Assembly (NCBI GenBank): GCA_021776095.1
Contig: JAJFGO010000074.1
Coordinates: 1 to 46,151, forward strand
DNA length: 46,151 nucleotides
Source of the DNA: Kiloniellaceae bacterium
Lineage (GTDB): Bacteria; Pseudomonadota; Alphaproteobacteria; Kiloniellales; J153
Direction of reading: 5' to 3'
The notes under the pieces were generated by a model. The model ran no database searches. It was not told where the DNA came from and worked only from the letters and a program-made list of their open reading frames with translations. The translations under genes and the position numbers were made by a program. Every line of letters starts with the position of its first letter. Position 1 is the stretch's first letter. Shown here piece after piece: positions 26,189 to 34,526 of the stretch.

Positions 26189-27925
26189 TCAGCCGCGTTT
26201 GGTGTCCAGGCGGCGCAAAGCCCATTTGACCTGGGCGCCGTCCGGGCCCAGCACGCCGCTCAAAACGATTTGAAGGCTGCGGCGGAGCTCATCCGGGTAC
26301 CCCAAATAGATACTCGGCTCTAGGGACAGCTGTGCGCCGGCCGCGCGCAACTGCCAACCGCCGCCCTTGGGCGGGCGCAGCAGCACGCTGTCGCCGCCCC
26401 GCGCCAGGCTAGCCCGAATCATGGGGTGCAAGTGAAAGCGCAGCGTGAAGAGCCTGCCGCTTGGCACTCGGTGGCCGGCCGGCTCCAGGCTGTCTTCGCC
26501 ACGCAGATCGCTGCCCGTTGCGCTCAGAAATAGGCGCCGGCGATGGCGCACGCCAAAGCCGCGCAGGTAGCCATCGTGCGCCGCATCGAGCCAAACTTGG
26601 CCGTCGGCTTGCTCGCTGCGGCAATGGGCGATCCGCGCCGCCCGACCCAAACCGCCCGATGTGACCTCCGCCGAGTTGGTGTCGCCTAGGACCAAGGTGG
26701 AATGGGCCGCGGTCGCGCGTTGCGCCTGCCGCCAGGTCGGATCGTCCACCCGGGCGCCGCAATTGACGATCAGGCGGCTATGGCCGACGCTGACCTCCAG
26801 GCTCAAGGCGCCGGCATGGGCGTGACGGTCTAGGCCACGAGGCGGTGGCGCTCCGGTATCGACCAGTACCACGGTTCGCCCGGCGCGCAAACGGTGGAAT
26901 CCAGTATCCGGCGCGGATCCGACCGGCCGACGCGGCCCGCCGGCGCGTTGCAGCACCAATTCGAGTTGCAGGACGTCTTCCTCACAGGATCCGTTGAACA
27001 AGGCCAGACAGCCGTCGCCGTGCTGGTACATGCGCAGAATTGGGGCCATGGCCTCGATCGCAGTGGTCAGATCTTCCGCCGCGTGCGATGTCTTGTTGTC
27101 GTCGACGCGGGCCAAGACGGCGCGCGCGTCAATCAGATCGCGCAACACGGCCATGTGGCGCGAGGGGCTGCGCTCCAGGTGTCCGCCGTCGGGCAGAATC
27201 TGACGCACCAGTTCCCGGCGCAAGATTTCCAGCCCTCGTTCGCGCCAGGCCACACCGCCGGGCAAGGCCGCCCCGGCATAGACCAGGCCCTTAGCCGCCG
27301 CGATCAGCTCGGCCCCGCCCAAGCCGGCCGGCAGGACGCGGCATAGGTGCTGAGCTTGCTGCGCCACGCTGGCCAGCAGACGATGTCGAAACTTGATTTG
27401 TGCGCTGGCGGCGAAGAACTCGAAACAGCCCAGCCAAGAGGCCAAGCGACGGCCGGTGGCGAGCGGCTCCCACGCCGGCAGCGACCAGGTCTGGTGCGCG
27501 TCGAGCCAGCTTTCCACCAGGTCCCGCGCCCGGCGCCGAGCGGCGTCGCCGCCGGCCGCGCGCAGATCGCGCAGCCAAGTAAAGCCGTGCATCTCAGCCA
27601 GCCAATCAGCACTCGCCCCCGGCGGCGACCAAAGCGGCGCTGGATCGCGCAGGCTTTGCCCGGCGAAAGCGAAGCCACCCTGCACGACCGCAGTGCCAGC
27701 GGCAGCACGGCCCGGCCAGGGGTCGCTCGGCGTGACCGCCAGGGCGGCCGCCGTCAAGCCGGGCAGGGAATAGCGGTAGAACGGCAGCGCGAAGACCGGG
27801 CGCTTCAGGGTATGGCCCAGGCGGGACAGAACTCGCTCGGCTGGCCAGCGGGCATAGGCGCTCGGCCGCTCGGCCGGGCGTTGCGCGCCGTCCCTGCCCG
27901 GCCCGCCGCCCGAGCGACCGGCCAC
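26189..27925 (-). CDS. heparinase II/III family protein
   Basis: 578 residues starting at GTG 27925, two bases after the rpe stop, so coupled. The N-terminal two-thirds is alpha-helical (alpha/alpha toroid: WLAEMHGFTWLRDLRAAGGD, SWLDAHQTW then PLATGRRLASWLG, PDGGHLERSPSRHMAVLRDLI); the C-terminal third is a beta-sandwich (DRHAHAGALSLEVSVGHSRLIVNCGA). No signal peptide is seen. It belongs to the widespread alphaproteobacterial heparinase-like proteins found next to rpe and purH; a true polysaccharide lyase activity is unproven. The His in HAHAGALS and the Asn in LIVNCG are conserved in that group. Confidence 0.9.
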   Translation of the reverse strand: MAGRSGGGPGRDGAQRPAERPSAYARWPAERVLSRLGHTLKRPVFALPFYRYSLPGLTAAALAVTPSDPWPGRAAAGTAVVQGGFAFAGQSLRDPAPLWSPPGASADWLAEMHGFTWLRDLRAAGGDAARRRARDLVESWLDAHQTWSLPAWEPLATGRRLASWLGCFEFFAASAQIKFRHRLLASVAQQAQHLCRVLPAGLGGAELIAAAKGLVYAGAALPGGVAWRERGLEILRRELVRQILPDGGHLERSPSRHMAVLRDLIDARAVLARVDDNKTSHAAEDLTTAIEAMAPILRMYQHGDGCLALFNGSCEEDVLQLELVLQRAGGPRRPVGSAPDTGFHRLRAGRTVVLVDTGAPPPRGLDRHAHAGALSLEVSVGHSRLIVNCGARVDDPTWRQAQRATAAHSTLVLGDTNSAEVTSGGLGRAARIAHCRSEQADGQVWLDAAHDGYLRGFGVRHRRRLFLSATGSDLRGEDSLEPAGHRVPSGRLFTLRFHLHPMIRASLARGGDSVLLRPPKGGGWQLRAAGAQLSLEPSIYLGYPDELRRSLQIVLSGVLGPDGAQVKWALRRLDTKRG

Positions 27926-27927
27926 GA

Positions 27928-28620
27928 TCAGCCGCCGCCGGTGCGGCCGGCGTCTACGGCCGGGCCGCGCAGGCCCTGGATATTGGTGGCGTAGGCTTGC
28001 GGTCCGCCCTTGAAACTGGCGGAGCCGGCGACCAGCACATCGGCCCCGGCGGCGATCGCTTTCGGTGCGGTCTCGGTATTGATGCCGCCGTCGACTTCCA
28101 GGTCAATAGTCCGGCCGCTCGCGTCGATGCGCTTGCGTAGTTCGGCGATTTTGGCCAGGGCGCTGGGGATAAAGGCCTGGCCGCCGAAGCCCGGATTGAC
28201 GCTCATCACCAGAATTAGGTCGAGTTCGTCCAGCACATGATCCAGAACATCGAGCGGGGTCGCCGGGTTCAAGGCAACACCGGCTTTCTTGCCCAGGGAC
28301 TTGATGAGCTGCAGCGTGCGGTGCAGATGCGGGCCGGATTCGGGATGCACCGTGATGATATCGGCCCCGGCATCGGCATAGGCGGGGATATAGGAATCGA
28401 CCGGCGCGATCATAAGGTGCACGTCGAAGGGGCGCGAAGAATGGGGCCGCAGCGCCGCGACAACCGCCGGGCCGAGGGTCAGGTTTGGCACGAAATGCCC
28501 ATCCATTATGTCGATGTGGATGTAATCGCCGCCGGCCTCGTCGATCGCGCGAACCTCCTGGCCCAACTTGGCGAAATCGGCGGAGAGGATCGAGGGGGCG
28601 ATACGAACCGGCTGCTGCAT
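27928..28620 (-). CDS. rpe: ribulose-phosphate 3-epimerase
   Basis: 230 residues, TIM barrel. [14 protein letters not shown] opens the protein; metal and catalytic residues are His35 and Asp37 ([14 protein letters not shown]), His68 (DVHLMI) and the Asp in [22 protein letters not shown] is the phosphate loop. It interconverts ribulose-5-phosphate and xylulose-5-phosphate. The stop is 2 bp from the heparinase-like start and the start is 12 bp from the rsmB stop, so these are one operon. Confidence 0.97.
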   Translation of the reverse strand: MQQPVRIAPSILSADFAKLGQEVRAIDEAGGDYIHIDIMDGHFVPNLTLGPAVVAALRPHSSRPFDVHLMIAPVDSYIPAYADAGADIITVHPESGPHLHRTLQLIKSLGKKAGVALNPATPLDVLDHVLDELDLILVMSVNPGFGGQAFIPSALAKIAELRKRIDASGRTIDLEVDGGINTETAPKAIAAGADVLVAGSASFKGGPQAYATNIQGLRGPAVDAGRTGGG

Positions 28621-28632
28621 AGGCCCTTGGTA

Positions 28633-30012
28633 TCAGGATGGCGTCGTGCCTGTCCAGCGGCGCAGCCGGCAGGCATAAAAACCGTCGAGCCCGCCCGCTT
28701 CGCCGAGCTGGCAGGGCAGCGTGCGCAGGTCGCCCTGGGGTGTAATCGCCTTGCTCAGGCCACCGATCTCCGCATCGCTTAGAGGCACCCGCTCGAAGGG
28801 TGCGCCACCGGCCAAGAAGGCCTCAATCCGCGCCGCGCCTTCCTCGGGCTGCAGGGAGCAAGTCGCGTAGACCAGCAACCCTCCGGGCGCGACCATGTGT
28901 TGCGCATTGGCCAAGAGCCGGTCCTGCAGCGCGGTCAGCTTAGCGACTTCCTTAGCACCCTTCAGGTGGGCGATGTCGGGGTGTCGGCGCAGGGTACCGG
29001 TTGCCGAGCAGGGCGCGTCCAGCAGAACCGCCTCGAAGGGTTGCGCTGGGCGCCAATCGCGGGCATCGGCCACGATGGAATCGCCGCTAAGGCCAAGGCG
29101 AGTCAGATTCTCTTTCAGGCGGCCGACCCGCGCCGCCGAGATGTCGAGCGCGGTGACCTGGGCTCCGGCGGCAGCCAACTGCGCGGTCTTGCCGCCCGGT
29201 GCCGCGCAAATATCGAGCACGCGCTGGCCCGCGACTTGGCCGAGCAGCCGAGCCGGCAGGGCAGCAGCAGCGTCCTGTACCCACCAAGCGCCCTCGGCGA
29301 AGCCCGGAAGTTTGGTGACGTCGCCCGCCCCAGGTGGCAGGCGCAGACTGCCCGTCGGCAGCGCCGCGGCGCCCAGGGCCTCGGCCCAATCCTTGAGCGC
29401 GGCGGGGTCCCGGACCGTGACGTCGAGGGGCGGTTCCGCCAGATGCGCCTCGGCGATAGCGCGCGCCGCTGCCTCGCCGTAGGCCGTGCTCCAGGATTGC
29501 CAGAGCCATTTCTTGGTGTTCAGGGTGCCCGCGTCCTGATCCGCGGCCAAGCCATCGCCCTCGCGCGCAACCCGGCGCAAAACAGCGTTCAGCAGGCCCT
29601 TGTAGCCGGCAACGTCTTGGCCTTGCGCCAGGTCGAGGGTAGTGCTGACCGCGGCGTGCGCCGGCGTGCCCAGGAACATCAACTGGGCGGTCCCCAAGCG
29701 CAACAGATCGCGCACCTCGGCGTGGCGCGCCTTGAGCGGACGGTCCAGGCAATGCTCGATCAGGGCGTCGATCTGCCCTAGCCGGCGCAGCACGCAGGTA
29801 ACCAGCAAGCGGGCGAAGGCCCGGTCGCGCGGTGCCAGGTGGGTCAAATTCTTGGCCGCGCTCCAGGCCTCGTCCAGGGCGACACGTTCGCGCAGCACGG
29901 CGCGCAGCAGATCGCGGGCCAAAACCCGGGGATCGGCCGCGGATGGTTTTGGGTGGCTGGCCCGGGCCTTATGCGGGGTTGAGGTCTTGGCGTCCTTAGC
30001 GGCTTGGGTCAT
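28633..30012 (-). CDS. rsmB: 16S rRNA (cytosine-5) methyltransferase RsmB-type
   Basis: 459 residues. A NusB-like RNA-binding domain (about 25-170, LLRAVLRERVALDEAW, ARLLVTCVLRRLGQID) is followed by a SAM methyltransferase domain: VLDICAAPGGKTAQLAAAGA, DAPCSATGTLRRHPDI with one catalytic Cys, and VYATCSLQPEEG with the nucleophile Cys. In E. coli the homologue methylates C967 of 16S rRNA. The N-terminal about 25 residues are Lys/Ala-rich and disordered. It heads the rsmB-rpe-heparinase operon. Confidence 0.93.
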   Translation of the reverse strand: MTQAAKDAKTSTPHKARASHPKPSAADPRVLARDLLRAVLRERVALDEAWSAAKNLTHLAPRDRAFARLLVTCVLRRLGQIDALIEHCLDRPLKARHAEVRDLLRLGTAQLMFLGTPAHAAVSTTLDLAQGQDVAGYKGLLNAVLRRVAREGDGLAADQDAGTLNTKKWLWQSWSTAYGEAAARAIAEAHLAEPPLDVTVRDPAALKDWAEALGAAALPTGSLRLPPGAGDVTKLPGFAEGAWWVQDAAAALPARLLGQVAGQRVLDICAAPGGKTAQLAAAGAQVTALDISAARVGRLKENLTRLGLSGDSIVADARDWRPAQPFEAVLLDAPCSATGTLRRHPDIAHLKGAKEVAKLTALQDRLLANAQHMVAPGGLLVYATCSLQPEEGAARIEAFLAGGAPFERVPLSDAEIGGLSKAITPQGDLRTLPCQLGEAGGLDGFYACRLRRWTGTTPS

Positions 30013-30085
30013 GGCCGGGGTTTAGCACGGCCAGGCGGCTTTGACAGCGGGTTCCTGGGGTCAGGCCATCTCCGCAGCAGCCATG

Positions 30086-30110
30086 GGAACTTTTTTCGGT
30101 CTCAAGCGTC
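30086..30110 (+). promoter_or_regulatory. candidate EcfG (general stress response) promoter of the ferritin-like gene
   Basis: GGAAC at 30086-30090, a 16-bp spacer and CGTC at 30107-30110, against the alphaproteobacterial EcfG consensus GGAAC-N16/17-CGTT. It lies 83 bp before the ferritin-like start. Only the last base of the -10 box deviates. Ferritin-like proteins are common members of this stress regulon, which adds weight. Confidence 0.5.
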
Positions 30111-30192
30111 TAGGGATGTAGGAGCGGCCATCCGGTCCGCGCCAATGAAAAGTCCTTTAATTCCCAGGGCCACCCAACACGGAGACAAAGCC

Positions 30193-30786
30193 ATGTACCA
30201 ACCGAAACTTTTCACGCAGTTGGAGCATTTGACGCTCGACCGCCGCCGCCTGCTCACCGGGACCGGCAAGGTGACCCTGTCGGCCGGCGCCATCGCCCTC
30301 CTAACGGGATGCAGCGGTCTGGCCGGGGATGCCGAGGCTAAAAGCGACATCATGGCCGACGACGCCAACATCCTGAATTCCGCCCTGGGTGCGGAGCGTG
30401 AAGCGGTTGCGGCCTATCAGGTCGGCGCCGAAAGCGGCCTTCTGTCGCCCGGTGTGCTTCAACTCGCGGTCAAGTTTCAGGACCACCATAAACAACACAC
30501 CGATGTTCTGGCCAAAACCATCAAGCAGCTCGGCGGCACGCCCGACACGCCCATGACCAAGTACGATTTTCCGACCGACCAGTTGAAGAACGAGGCTGAC
30601 GTGCTGCGCTTTGCCGCTGGCCTGGAAAAGGGCGCTGTCAGCGCATATCTCGGCGCAGTCCCGCTGTTCGGCAACCGCGATCTGGCCAAGGCGGCGGCTA
30701 GTATCCTAGGCGACGAGGCCATGCATTGGGCGGTCCTACGCGGCGCGCTGGGCGAAGACCCAGTGCCGGTCGCTTTCGTCTCTTAG
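30193..30786 (+). CDS. ferritin-like domain lipoprotein with Tat-type signal
   Basis: 197 residues from ATG 30193 (GGAG 8-9 nt upstream); longer frames upstream are unsupported. The signal region has a twin arginine in LDRRRLLTGTGK and ends in lipobox LTGC, with Cys40 as the lipid site. The rest is a four-helix bundle. Diiron ligands are plausible: Glu in LGAEREAVAAY (helix 1), His in FQDHHKQH (helix 2), Glu in GLEKGAVSAY (helix 3) and Glu-x-x-His in GDEAMHW (helix 4). This is the Ferritin_2-like group, here exported folded and anchored, facing the periplasm. A stress promoter lies upstream and a cytochrome c downstream, suggesting redox protection. Confidence 0.85.
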   Translation: MYQPKLFTQLEHLTLDRRRLLTGTGKVTLSAGAIALLTGCSGLAGDAEAKSDIMADDANILNSALGAEREAVAAYQVGAESGLLSPGVLQLAVKFQDHHKQHTDVLAKTIKQLGGTPDTPMTKYDFPTDQLKNEADVLRFAAGLEKGAVSAYLGAVPLFGNRDLAKAAASILGDEAMHWAVLRGALGEDPVPVAFVS

Positions 30787-30847
30787 GCCCTCATTTACTG
30801 AACGTCCGGAACCCCCAGCCCAGGTCCCACTTTGCAAGGATCCCCTC

Positions 30848-31249
30848 ATGACTCCCCCTCTCCTTGCCCTGGTGCTGGGGTTACTCGGTGCGGCTGTGCT
30901 TAGCGATCGCGGCGCCCATGCCTCCGCGGTAGGCGATGCCGATCGCGGCGCCAAGATTTACGAACGTTGCATCGCCTGCCATTCCCTGGCCCGCAATCGC
31001 ACCGGGCCAAAACATTGCGGCATGATCGGGCGCGTGGCGGGCACCCAGAAGGGTTACCGTTACTCCAAGGCGATGCGCGCCTGGGGTAAGGTCTGGACCC
31101 CCGAATCGCTGGATGAATTCCTTGAGAACCCGCGCCGCACGGTACCGCGTACCCGCATGGGCTATGCCGGGGTCAAGGACGCCGGAGAGCGAGCCAATCT
31201 GATCGCCTATCTGATTCGCGAAAACGGCCCGGGCGGATCCTGCCCTTAA
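30848..31249 (+). CDS. periplasmic class I cytochrome c
   Basis: 133 residues. A signal peptide (hydrophobic 4-19, cleavage near AHA at 24-26) precedes a small mono-haem domain with CIACH (41-45) as haem site and RTRMGYAG with Met104 as the sixth ligand. LDEFLENPRRTVPRTRMGYAG is typical of cytochrome c2 / c550 relatives. Two further cysteines, Cys57 (in GPKHCGMIGR, where Leu-His is usual) and Cys132, could form a disulfide. It sits 61 bp after the ferritin-like gene and needs the Ccm system, whose genes lie at 42.7-46.1 kb. Confidence 0.93.
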   Translation: MTPPLLALVLGLLGAAVLSDRGAHASAVGDADRGAKIYERCIACHSLARNRTGPKHCGMIGRVAGTQKGYRYSKAMRAWGKVWTPESLDEFLENPRRTVPRTRMGYAGVKDAGERANLIAYLIRENGPGGSCP

Positions 31250-31339
31250 GACGGCCTTCGCGAGCAGGGCAAGGTCTCAGCCGGGAGGGCTTAAGGCCAG
31301 GGCCTTGGCGGAAGCCGCTCGGCGGACCATATTACCTTC

Positions 31340-31537
31340 ATGGTCAAACATTTCCGCGCCCACCGCCCAAAAGCTGCCCAGGGTCAGGCTGTCAAGCCGC
31401 CGGCGCAAGATCCGGCTGTCGCGCCGCCCACCCCGCCCGGGGATGCCAAGACGCCAAAGGAGATCGGCGGGCCCAGCGGGCCGGAGCCGACCCGTTATGG
31501 CGACTGGGAACGCAAGGGCATTTGCGTGGATTTCTAG
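31340..31537 (+). CDS. DUF1674 / succinate dehydrogenase assembly factor 4 (SDHAF4)-like
   Basis: 65 residues. The N-terminal two-thirds is Pro/Ala-rich and probably disordered. The C-terminus EIGGPSGPEPTRYGDWERKG followed by ICVDF is the diagnostic end of the SDHAF4 family (usual form GPEPTRYGDWERKGRVSDF). These factors bind the flavinylated succinate dehydrogenase subunit and protect it before assembly. The gene is short but the motif is nearly exact. In other alphaproteobacteria it is often near rsmB, which is 1.3 kb away here on the other strand. Confidence 0.88.
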   Translation: MVKHFRAHRPKAAQGQAVKPPAQDPAVAPPTPPGDAKTPKEIGGPSGPEPTRYGDWERKGICVDF

Positions 31538-31570
31538 GCTGGGCCCGGTCCGGCAATCCCAAGCGGCAGG

Positions 31571-31599
31571 CTTGCTTCCGGCTGGCAAAATCACCATTT
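31571..31599 (+). promoter_or_regulatory. possible heat-shock (RpoH-type) promoter upstream of cnoX
   Basis: CTTGCTT (31571-31577) and CCATTT (31594-31599) separated by 16 bp resemble the RpoH consensus CTTGAAA and CCATNT. They lie 77 bp before the chaperedoxin gene. The match is partial and this is offered only as a candidate. Confidence 0.3.
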
Positions 31600-31675
31600 T
31601 AACCGGGACTAGAACTTATCCGAGCGTGGCGGCCCAGCTGCCGCGCAACGCCAAAAAAAGCGGTAGAGAAGATAC

Positions 31676-32617
31676 ATGGAAACCATTATCGGCGCAGATG
31701 GCCTCGGCGGCGCGGGCGGCAACGGCGTAGCGGCCGCCGACCTGATCAAAGACAGCGATACCGCCAATTTCGGGCGCGACGTGATCGAGGCCTCCATGGC
31801 GGTCCCGGTGATCGTCGATTTCTGGGCCCCCTGGTGCGGCCCCTGCAAGCAGCTCGGGCCCATGCTGGAGAAGGCAGTGCAGGCGGCGCGTGGCGCGGTG
31901 CGCATGGTCAAGGTCGATATCGACCAAAACCAGGCCTTGGCCGGACAGTTGCGGATTCAATCGATTCCGGCGGTCTACGCCTTCTTTCAAGGCCAACCGG
32001 TCGACGGTTTCGTCGGCGCGCAGAGCGAAAGCCAGGTCAAGGACTTCGTCGGGCGCCTAATCAAGCAAGCTGGCGCGACTCTCGGCCCTTCGCCGGTCCA
32101 GCAGGCGCTGGAGAAGGCCCTGGGCGCGCTCGAGGATGAAAAGTTCGCGGCGGCCTCCGCCCTGTTCGGTCAGATTCTTCAGCACGAGCCGGAGAACGAA
32201 GACGCCCTGGCCGGCATGATCCGCTGTCACCTGGGGTCCGGCAACGCAGCCGGCGCGCGGGAGATGTTCGAGACCCTGCCCGAGGCCCTGCGGAGCAAGC
32301 CCGCCCTGACCTCGGTCAAAGCGGCGCTGGAGTTGGCCGAGGCCGCCGAAAAAGCCGGTCCGGTCACGGAACTGGCGGCGCGCGTGGAGACCAATCCGGC
32401 CGACCATCAGGCCCGCTTCGATCTGGCCGTGGCCCTGCACGCGGCCGGCGAGCGCGAAGCCGCGGCCAGCGCGCTATTGGAGATTATCCGGCGCGACCGC
32501 GCGTGGAACGACGAGGCCGCACGCAAGGAGTTGGTGAAGTATTTCGAGGCTTGGGGCCCCATGGATCCCCTGACCCTGTCCAGCCGTCGCCAACTCTCCG
32601 CCTTGCTGTTCTCGTGA
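31676..32617 (+). CDS. cnoX: CnoX/YbbN-type chaperedoxin (thioredoxin fused to TPR-like domain)
   Basis: 313 residues. The thioredoxin domain (about 28-135) has the redox-active WCGPC with Cys54 and Cys57, and IPAVYAFFQGQPVDGFVGA with the cis-Pro. A helical TPR-like half follows (PVQQALEKALGALEDEKF, LAGMIRCHLGSGNAAGARE, LAVALHAAGEREAAA). E. coli CnoX lacks a working CxxC, whereas the alphaproteobacterial form keeps CGPC and can both reduce and hold substrates for GroEL. It starts a familiar run with LON-domain and Trm112 genes. Confidence 0.93.
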   Translation: METIIGADGLGGAGGNGVAAADLIKDSDTANFGRDVIEASMAVPVIVDFWAPWCGPCKQLGPMLEKAVQAARGAVRMVKVDIDQNQALAGQLRIQSIPAVYAFFQGQPVDGFVGAQSESQVKDFVGRLIKQAGATLGPSPVQQALEKALGALEDEKFAAASALFGQILQHEPENEDALAGMIRCHLGSGNAAGAREMFETLPEALRSKPALTSVKAALELAEAAEKAGPVTELAARVETNPADHQARFDLAVALHAAGEREAAASALLEIIRRDRAWNDEAARKELVKYFEAWGPMDPLTLSSRRQLSALLFS

Positions 32618-32645
32618 CCGGCCCTGGCGGGAGCCTTGGCACCCC

Positions 32646-33302
32646 ATGAGCCGCTGCGTTTTTTTTCCGGATTTCGAAGACCTGCCGTCGGTATTGCCGA
32701 TTTTTCCCCTGCCCGGGGCGCTTCTGTTGCCCGGCGGCCGCTTGCCGCTGAACATTTTCGAGCCGCGTTACATCGCCCTGGTGCGCGATGCTTTGGGCGC
32801 CGACCGTCTGATCGGCATGATCCAGCCCAACGAGGACTGCCGCGATTTGGGCGCCGCCAAGGTCTACGATACCGGGTGCGCCGGACGCGTCGCCGCCTTC
32901 AGCGAAACCGATGACGGCCGCTACCTGATTACCCTCAGCGGCTTAATCCGCTTCGACGTTTCCCGCGAATTGCCGCCGCTCAGCGGCTATCGCCGTGTGG
33001 TGCCAAATTTCGCACGCTACCGCGAGGATCTGGAGGCGGACACCCGGGCGATCGACCGGGAAGGTTTTCTCGAAACCCTGGACGATTACCTGAAGGCCGC
33101 AGGAATCGAAGGCGATTGGGATGCAATCAAGGACGCCGAAAGCGAGCGCCTAGTTACCTCTCTGGCCATGATCTGCCCCTTCGACCCGCCGGAAAAGCAA
33201 GCCTTGCTCGAGGCCAAAACCCTGCCCGAGCGGGCCGAAACCATGACCGCCATTATGGAAATGGCGATGCACGAGAAACAGGCAGCCGGGGCGCACCATT
33301 AG
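32646..33302 (+). CDS. LON N-terminal (substrate-binding) domain protein
   Basis: 218 residues consisting of the Lon substrate-binding domain alone, without ATPase or protease. [34 protein letters not shown], then RLIGMIQP and [26 protein letters not shown] are typical of the group. The C-terminal helical part is [18 protein letters not shown] with a long helix. Stand-alone members may act as adaptors; the role is unknown. It is 28 bp after cnoX and 31 bp before the Trm112-like gene, a set found together in many alphaproteobacteria. Confidence 0.93.
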   Translation: MSRCVFFPDFEDLPSVLPIFPLPGALLLPGGRLPLNIFEPRYIALVRDALGADRLIGMIQPNEDCRDLGAAKVYDTGCAGRVAAFSETDDGRYLITLSGLIRFDVSRELPPLSGYRRVVPNFARYREDLEADTRAIDREGFLETLDDYLKAAGIEGDWDAIKDAESERLVTSLAMICPFDPPEKQALLEAKTLPERAETMTAIMEMAMHEKQAAGAHH

Positions 33303-33333
33303 GCTGCAGAGGCCGTTCAACAGGAGGCGAGAA

Positions 33334-33522
33334 ATGAATCAGGCAAAATCCGGGGTCGACCCGAAGCTGTTGGAAATTCTGGTCTGTCCGGTGACCAAGG
33401 GGCCGCTCGACTACGACGCCGAGGCGCAAGAGTTGATTAGCCGCCAAGCGGGGCTAGCCTATCCGATCCGCGACGGCATCCCCATCATGCTGGCGGATGA
33501 AGCGCGAAAGCTCGCGGACTAA
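33334..33522 (+). CDS. Trm112 family protein
   Basis: 62 residues, with AGGAGG 6 nt before ATG 33334. [20 protein letters not shown], a middle strand and [19 protein letters not shown] are the standard bacterial YcaR/Trm112 form. Eukaryotic and archaeal Trm112 activate methyltransferases; bacterial members are assumed to do the same for rRNA or tRNA enzymes. It has one of the usual zinc cysteines only (CPV), which is common in this branch. Confidence 0.93.
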   Translation: MNQAKSGVDPKLLEILVCPVTKGPLDYDAEAQELISRQAGLAYPIRDGIPIMLADEARKLAD

Positions 33523-33561
33523 CCCGGAAACGTGCGGCGGCGCCCAAGAAATTAAGTGGCA

Positions 33562-33948
33562 ATGACCAATTCATTCCAAAGCGAACATCGGCCCCTGGAG
33601 ATCCGCTACGTCTCGCAGGACAAGCGCCTGGAAATCGATTTCGACGACGGGGTGAGCTATTCCTACCCGGCGGAGCTGCTGCGCGTCGAAAGCCCCTCGG
33701 CCGAGGTCCAAGGCCATAGCCCGAGCCAGAAGCAAACGATCGCGGGCCGGCGCCACGTGGGCATCATGGAGGTCGAGCCGGTCGGCAACTATGCGATCCG
33801 GATCAAGTTCGACGACCTGCACGATACCGGCATCTTTTCCTGGACCTACCTCTATGACCTAGGCCGCGACCAGGACGAAAAATGGCAGGCCTATCTGTCC
33901 GACCTGGACGCCAAGGGCCTGAGCCGGGAGCCGGCGCGGCGCGGCTAA
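33562..33948 (+). CDS. DUF971 (GBBH-like N-terminal domain) protein
   Basis: 128 residues from ATG 33562; GTG 33556 is an alternative. The beta-rich domain (RPLEIRYVSQDKRLEIDFDD, SYSYPAELLRVESPSAEV, IMEVEPVGNYAIRIKFDDLHDTGIFSWTYLY) matches DUF971, the N-terminal domain of gamma-butyrobetaine hydroxylase and of some MRP/ApbC ATPases. Stand-alone members are proposed to help in iron-sulfur handling. Last gene of the cnoX run; it overlaps the next, convergent gene by 4 bp. Confidence 0.88.
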   Translation: MTNSFQSEHRPLEIRYVSQDKRLEIDFDDGVSYSYPAELLRVESPSAEVQGHSPSQKQTIAGRRHVGIMEVEPVGNYAIRIKFDDLHDTGIFSWTYLYDLGRDQDEKWQAYLSDLDAKGLSREPARRG

Positions 33949-34526
33949 CCGGCCTTACCGCGCTCTTTTAGATAAACCAGCACGCCGGGATGCGGGGCCA
34001 GGGCTTGGCCGCCTTCGCCAAGCACGCCGTCCGCGTTGCCCGGCAGGCCAGCGCGATCGGAATCGAGGGCTTTCACGATCAGATAGGCATGCGCCTCGGG
34101 AAACTCGGCCCGGCAGACCAAAAGGTGCGGGCCCAGACTGAAAAGCGCTCGCAGATCGACCGGCCCGGTATCGGCGAAGCGGCCCATGCCGGCGTTGAGC
34201 GCGGCCGCCTCGGTGCGCGGCATGAGCGCGACATCCATTTGTGCGGTGCCAAGCAGGCTGGCGATGCGCGCCGGACCCGGCGCCCGGCTTGGGCGCGCCC
34301 GGCTGTCGGGTAACGCCTCCGCCAGGACCGCCGCCACCTTCTGGGACAGGTGGTAGCCCTCCGGGTCGGTCTTACTGGCAAGGATCAAAAGGTGGCGCTG
34401 GCGGTAAACCTTCCATTGGCGATAGGGCGTATGTGCGCCGAGCGCCAGCCAAAGGCCGAAAAGGCCCGCGGCGCGCGCGCCATGTCTCAGGAACGCGCGC
34501 CGCCCGGACTTAGTTCTCGAAGACAT
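33945..34526 (-). CDS. TAXI-like / NMT1-type periplasmic binding protein, unaccompanied
   Basis: 193 residues from ATG 34526, which lies inside the last 17 bp of the acetamidase gene; a longer frame upstream is just the amidase gene in another frame. GRRAFLRHGARAAGLFGLWLAL is a Tat-like signal or anchor. The mature part (HLLILASKTDPEGYHLSQKV, VAAVLAEALPD, MDVALMPRTEAAALNAG, LRALFSLGPHLLVCRAEFPE) follows the order of TAXI-type TRAP binding proteins but is about 120 residues shorter. No TRAP permease genes are near. The TAXI link is an inference, and overlap with the amidase suggests a joint task. Confidence 0.6.
   Translation of the reverse strand: MSSRTKSGRRAFLRHGARAAGLFGLWLALGAHTPYRQWKVYRQRHLLILASKTDPEGYHLSQKVAAVLAEALPDSRARPSRAPGPARIASLLGTAQMDVALMPRTEAAALNAGMGRFADTGPVDLRALFSLGPHLLVCRAEFPEAHAYLIVKALDSDRAGLPGNADGVLGEGGQALAPHPGVLVYLKERGKAG

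Noticed and set aside
31305-31730. 141-codon plus-strand frame between cytochrome c and cnoX
   Set aside because: It overlaps the SDHAF4-like gene in another frame and runs into the cnoX start; composition shows no protein-like pattern.
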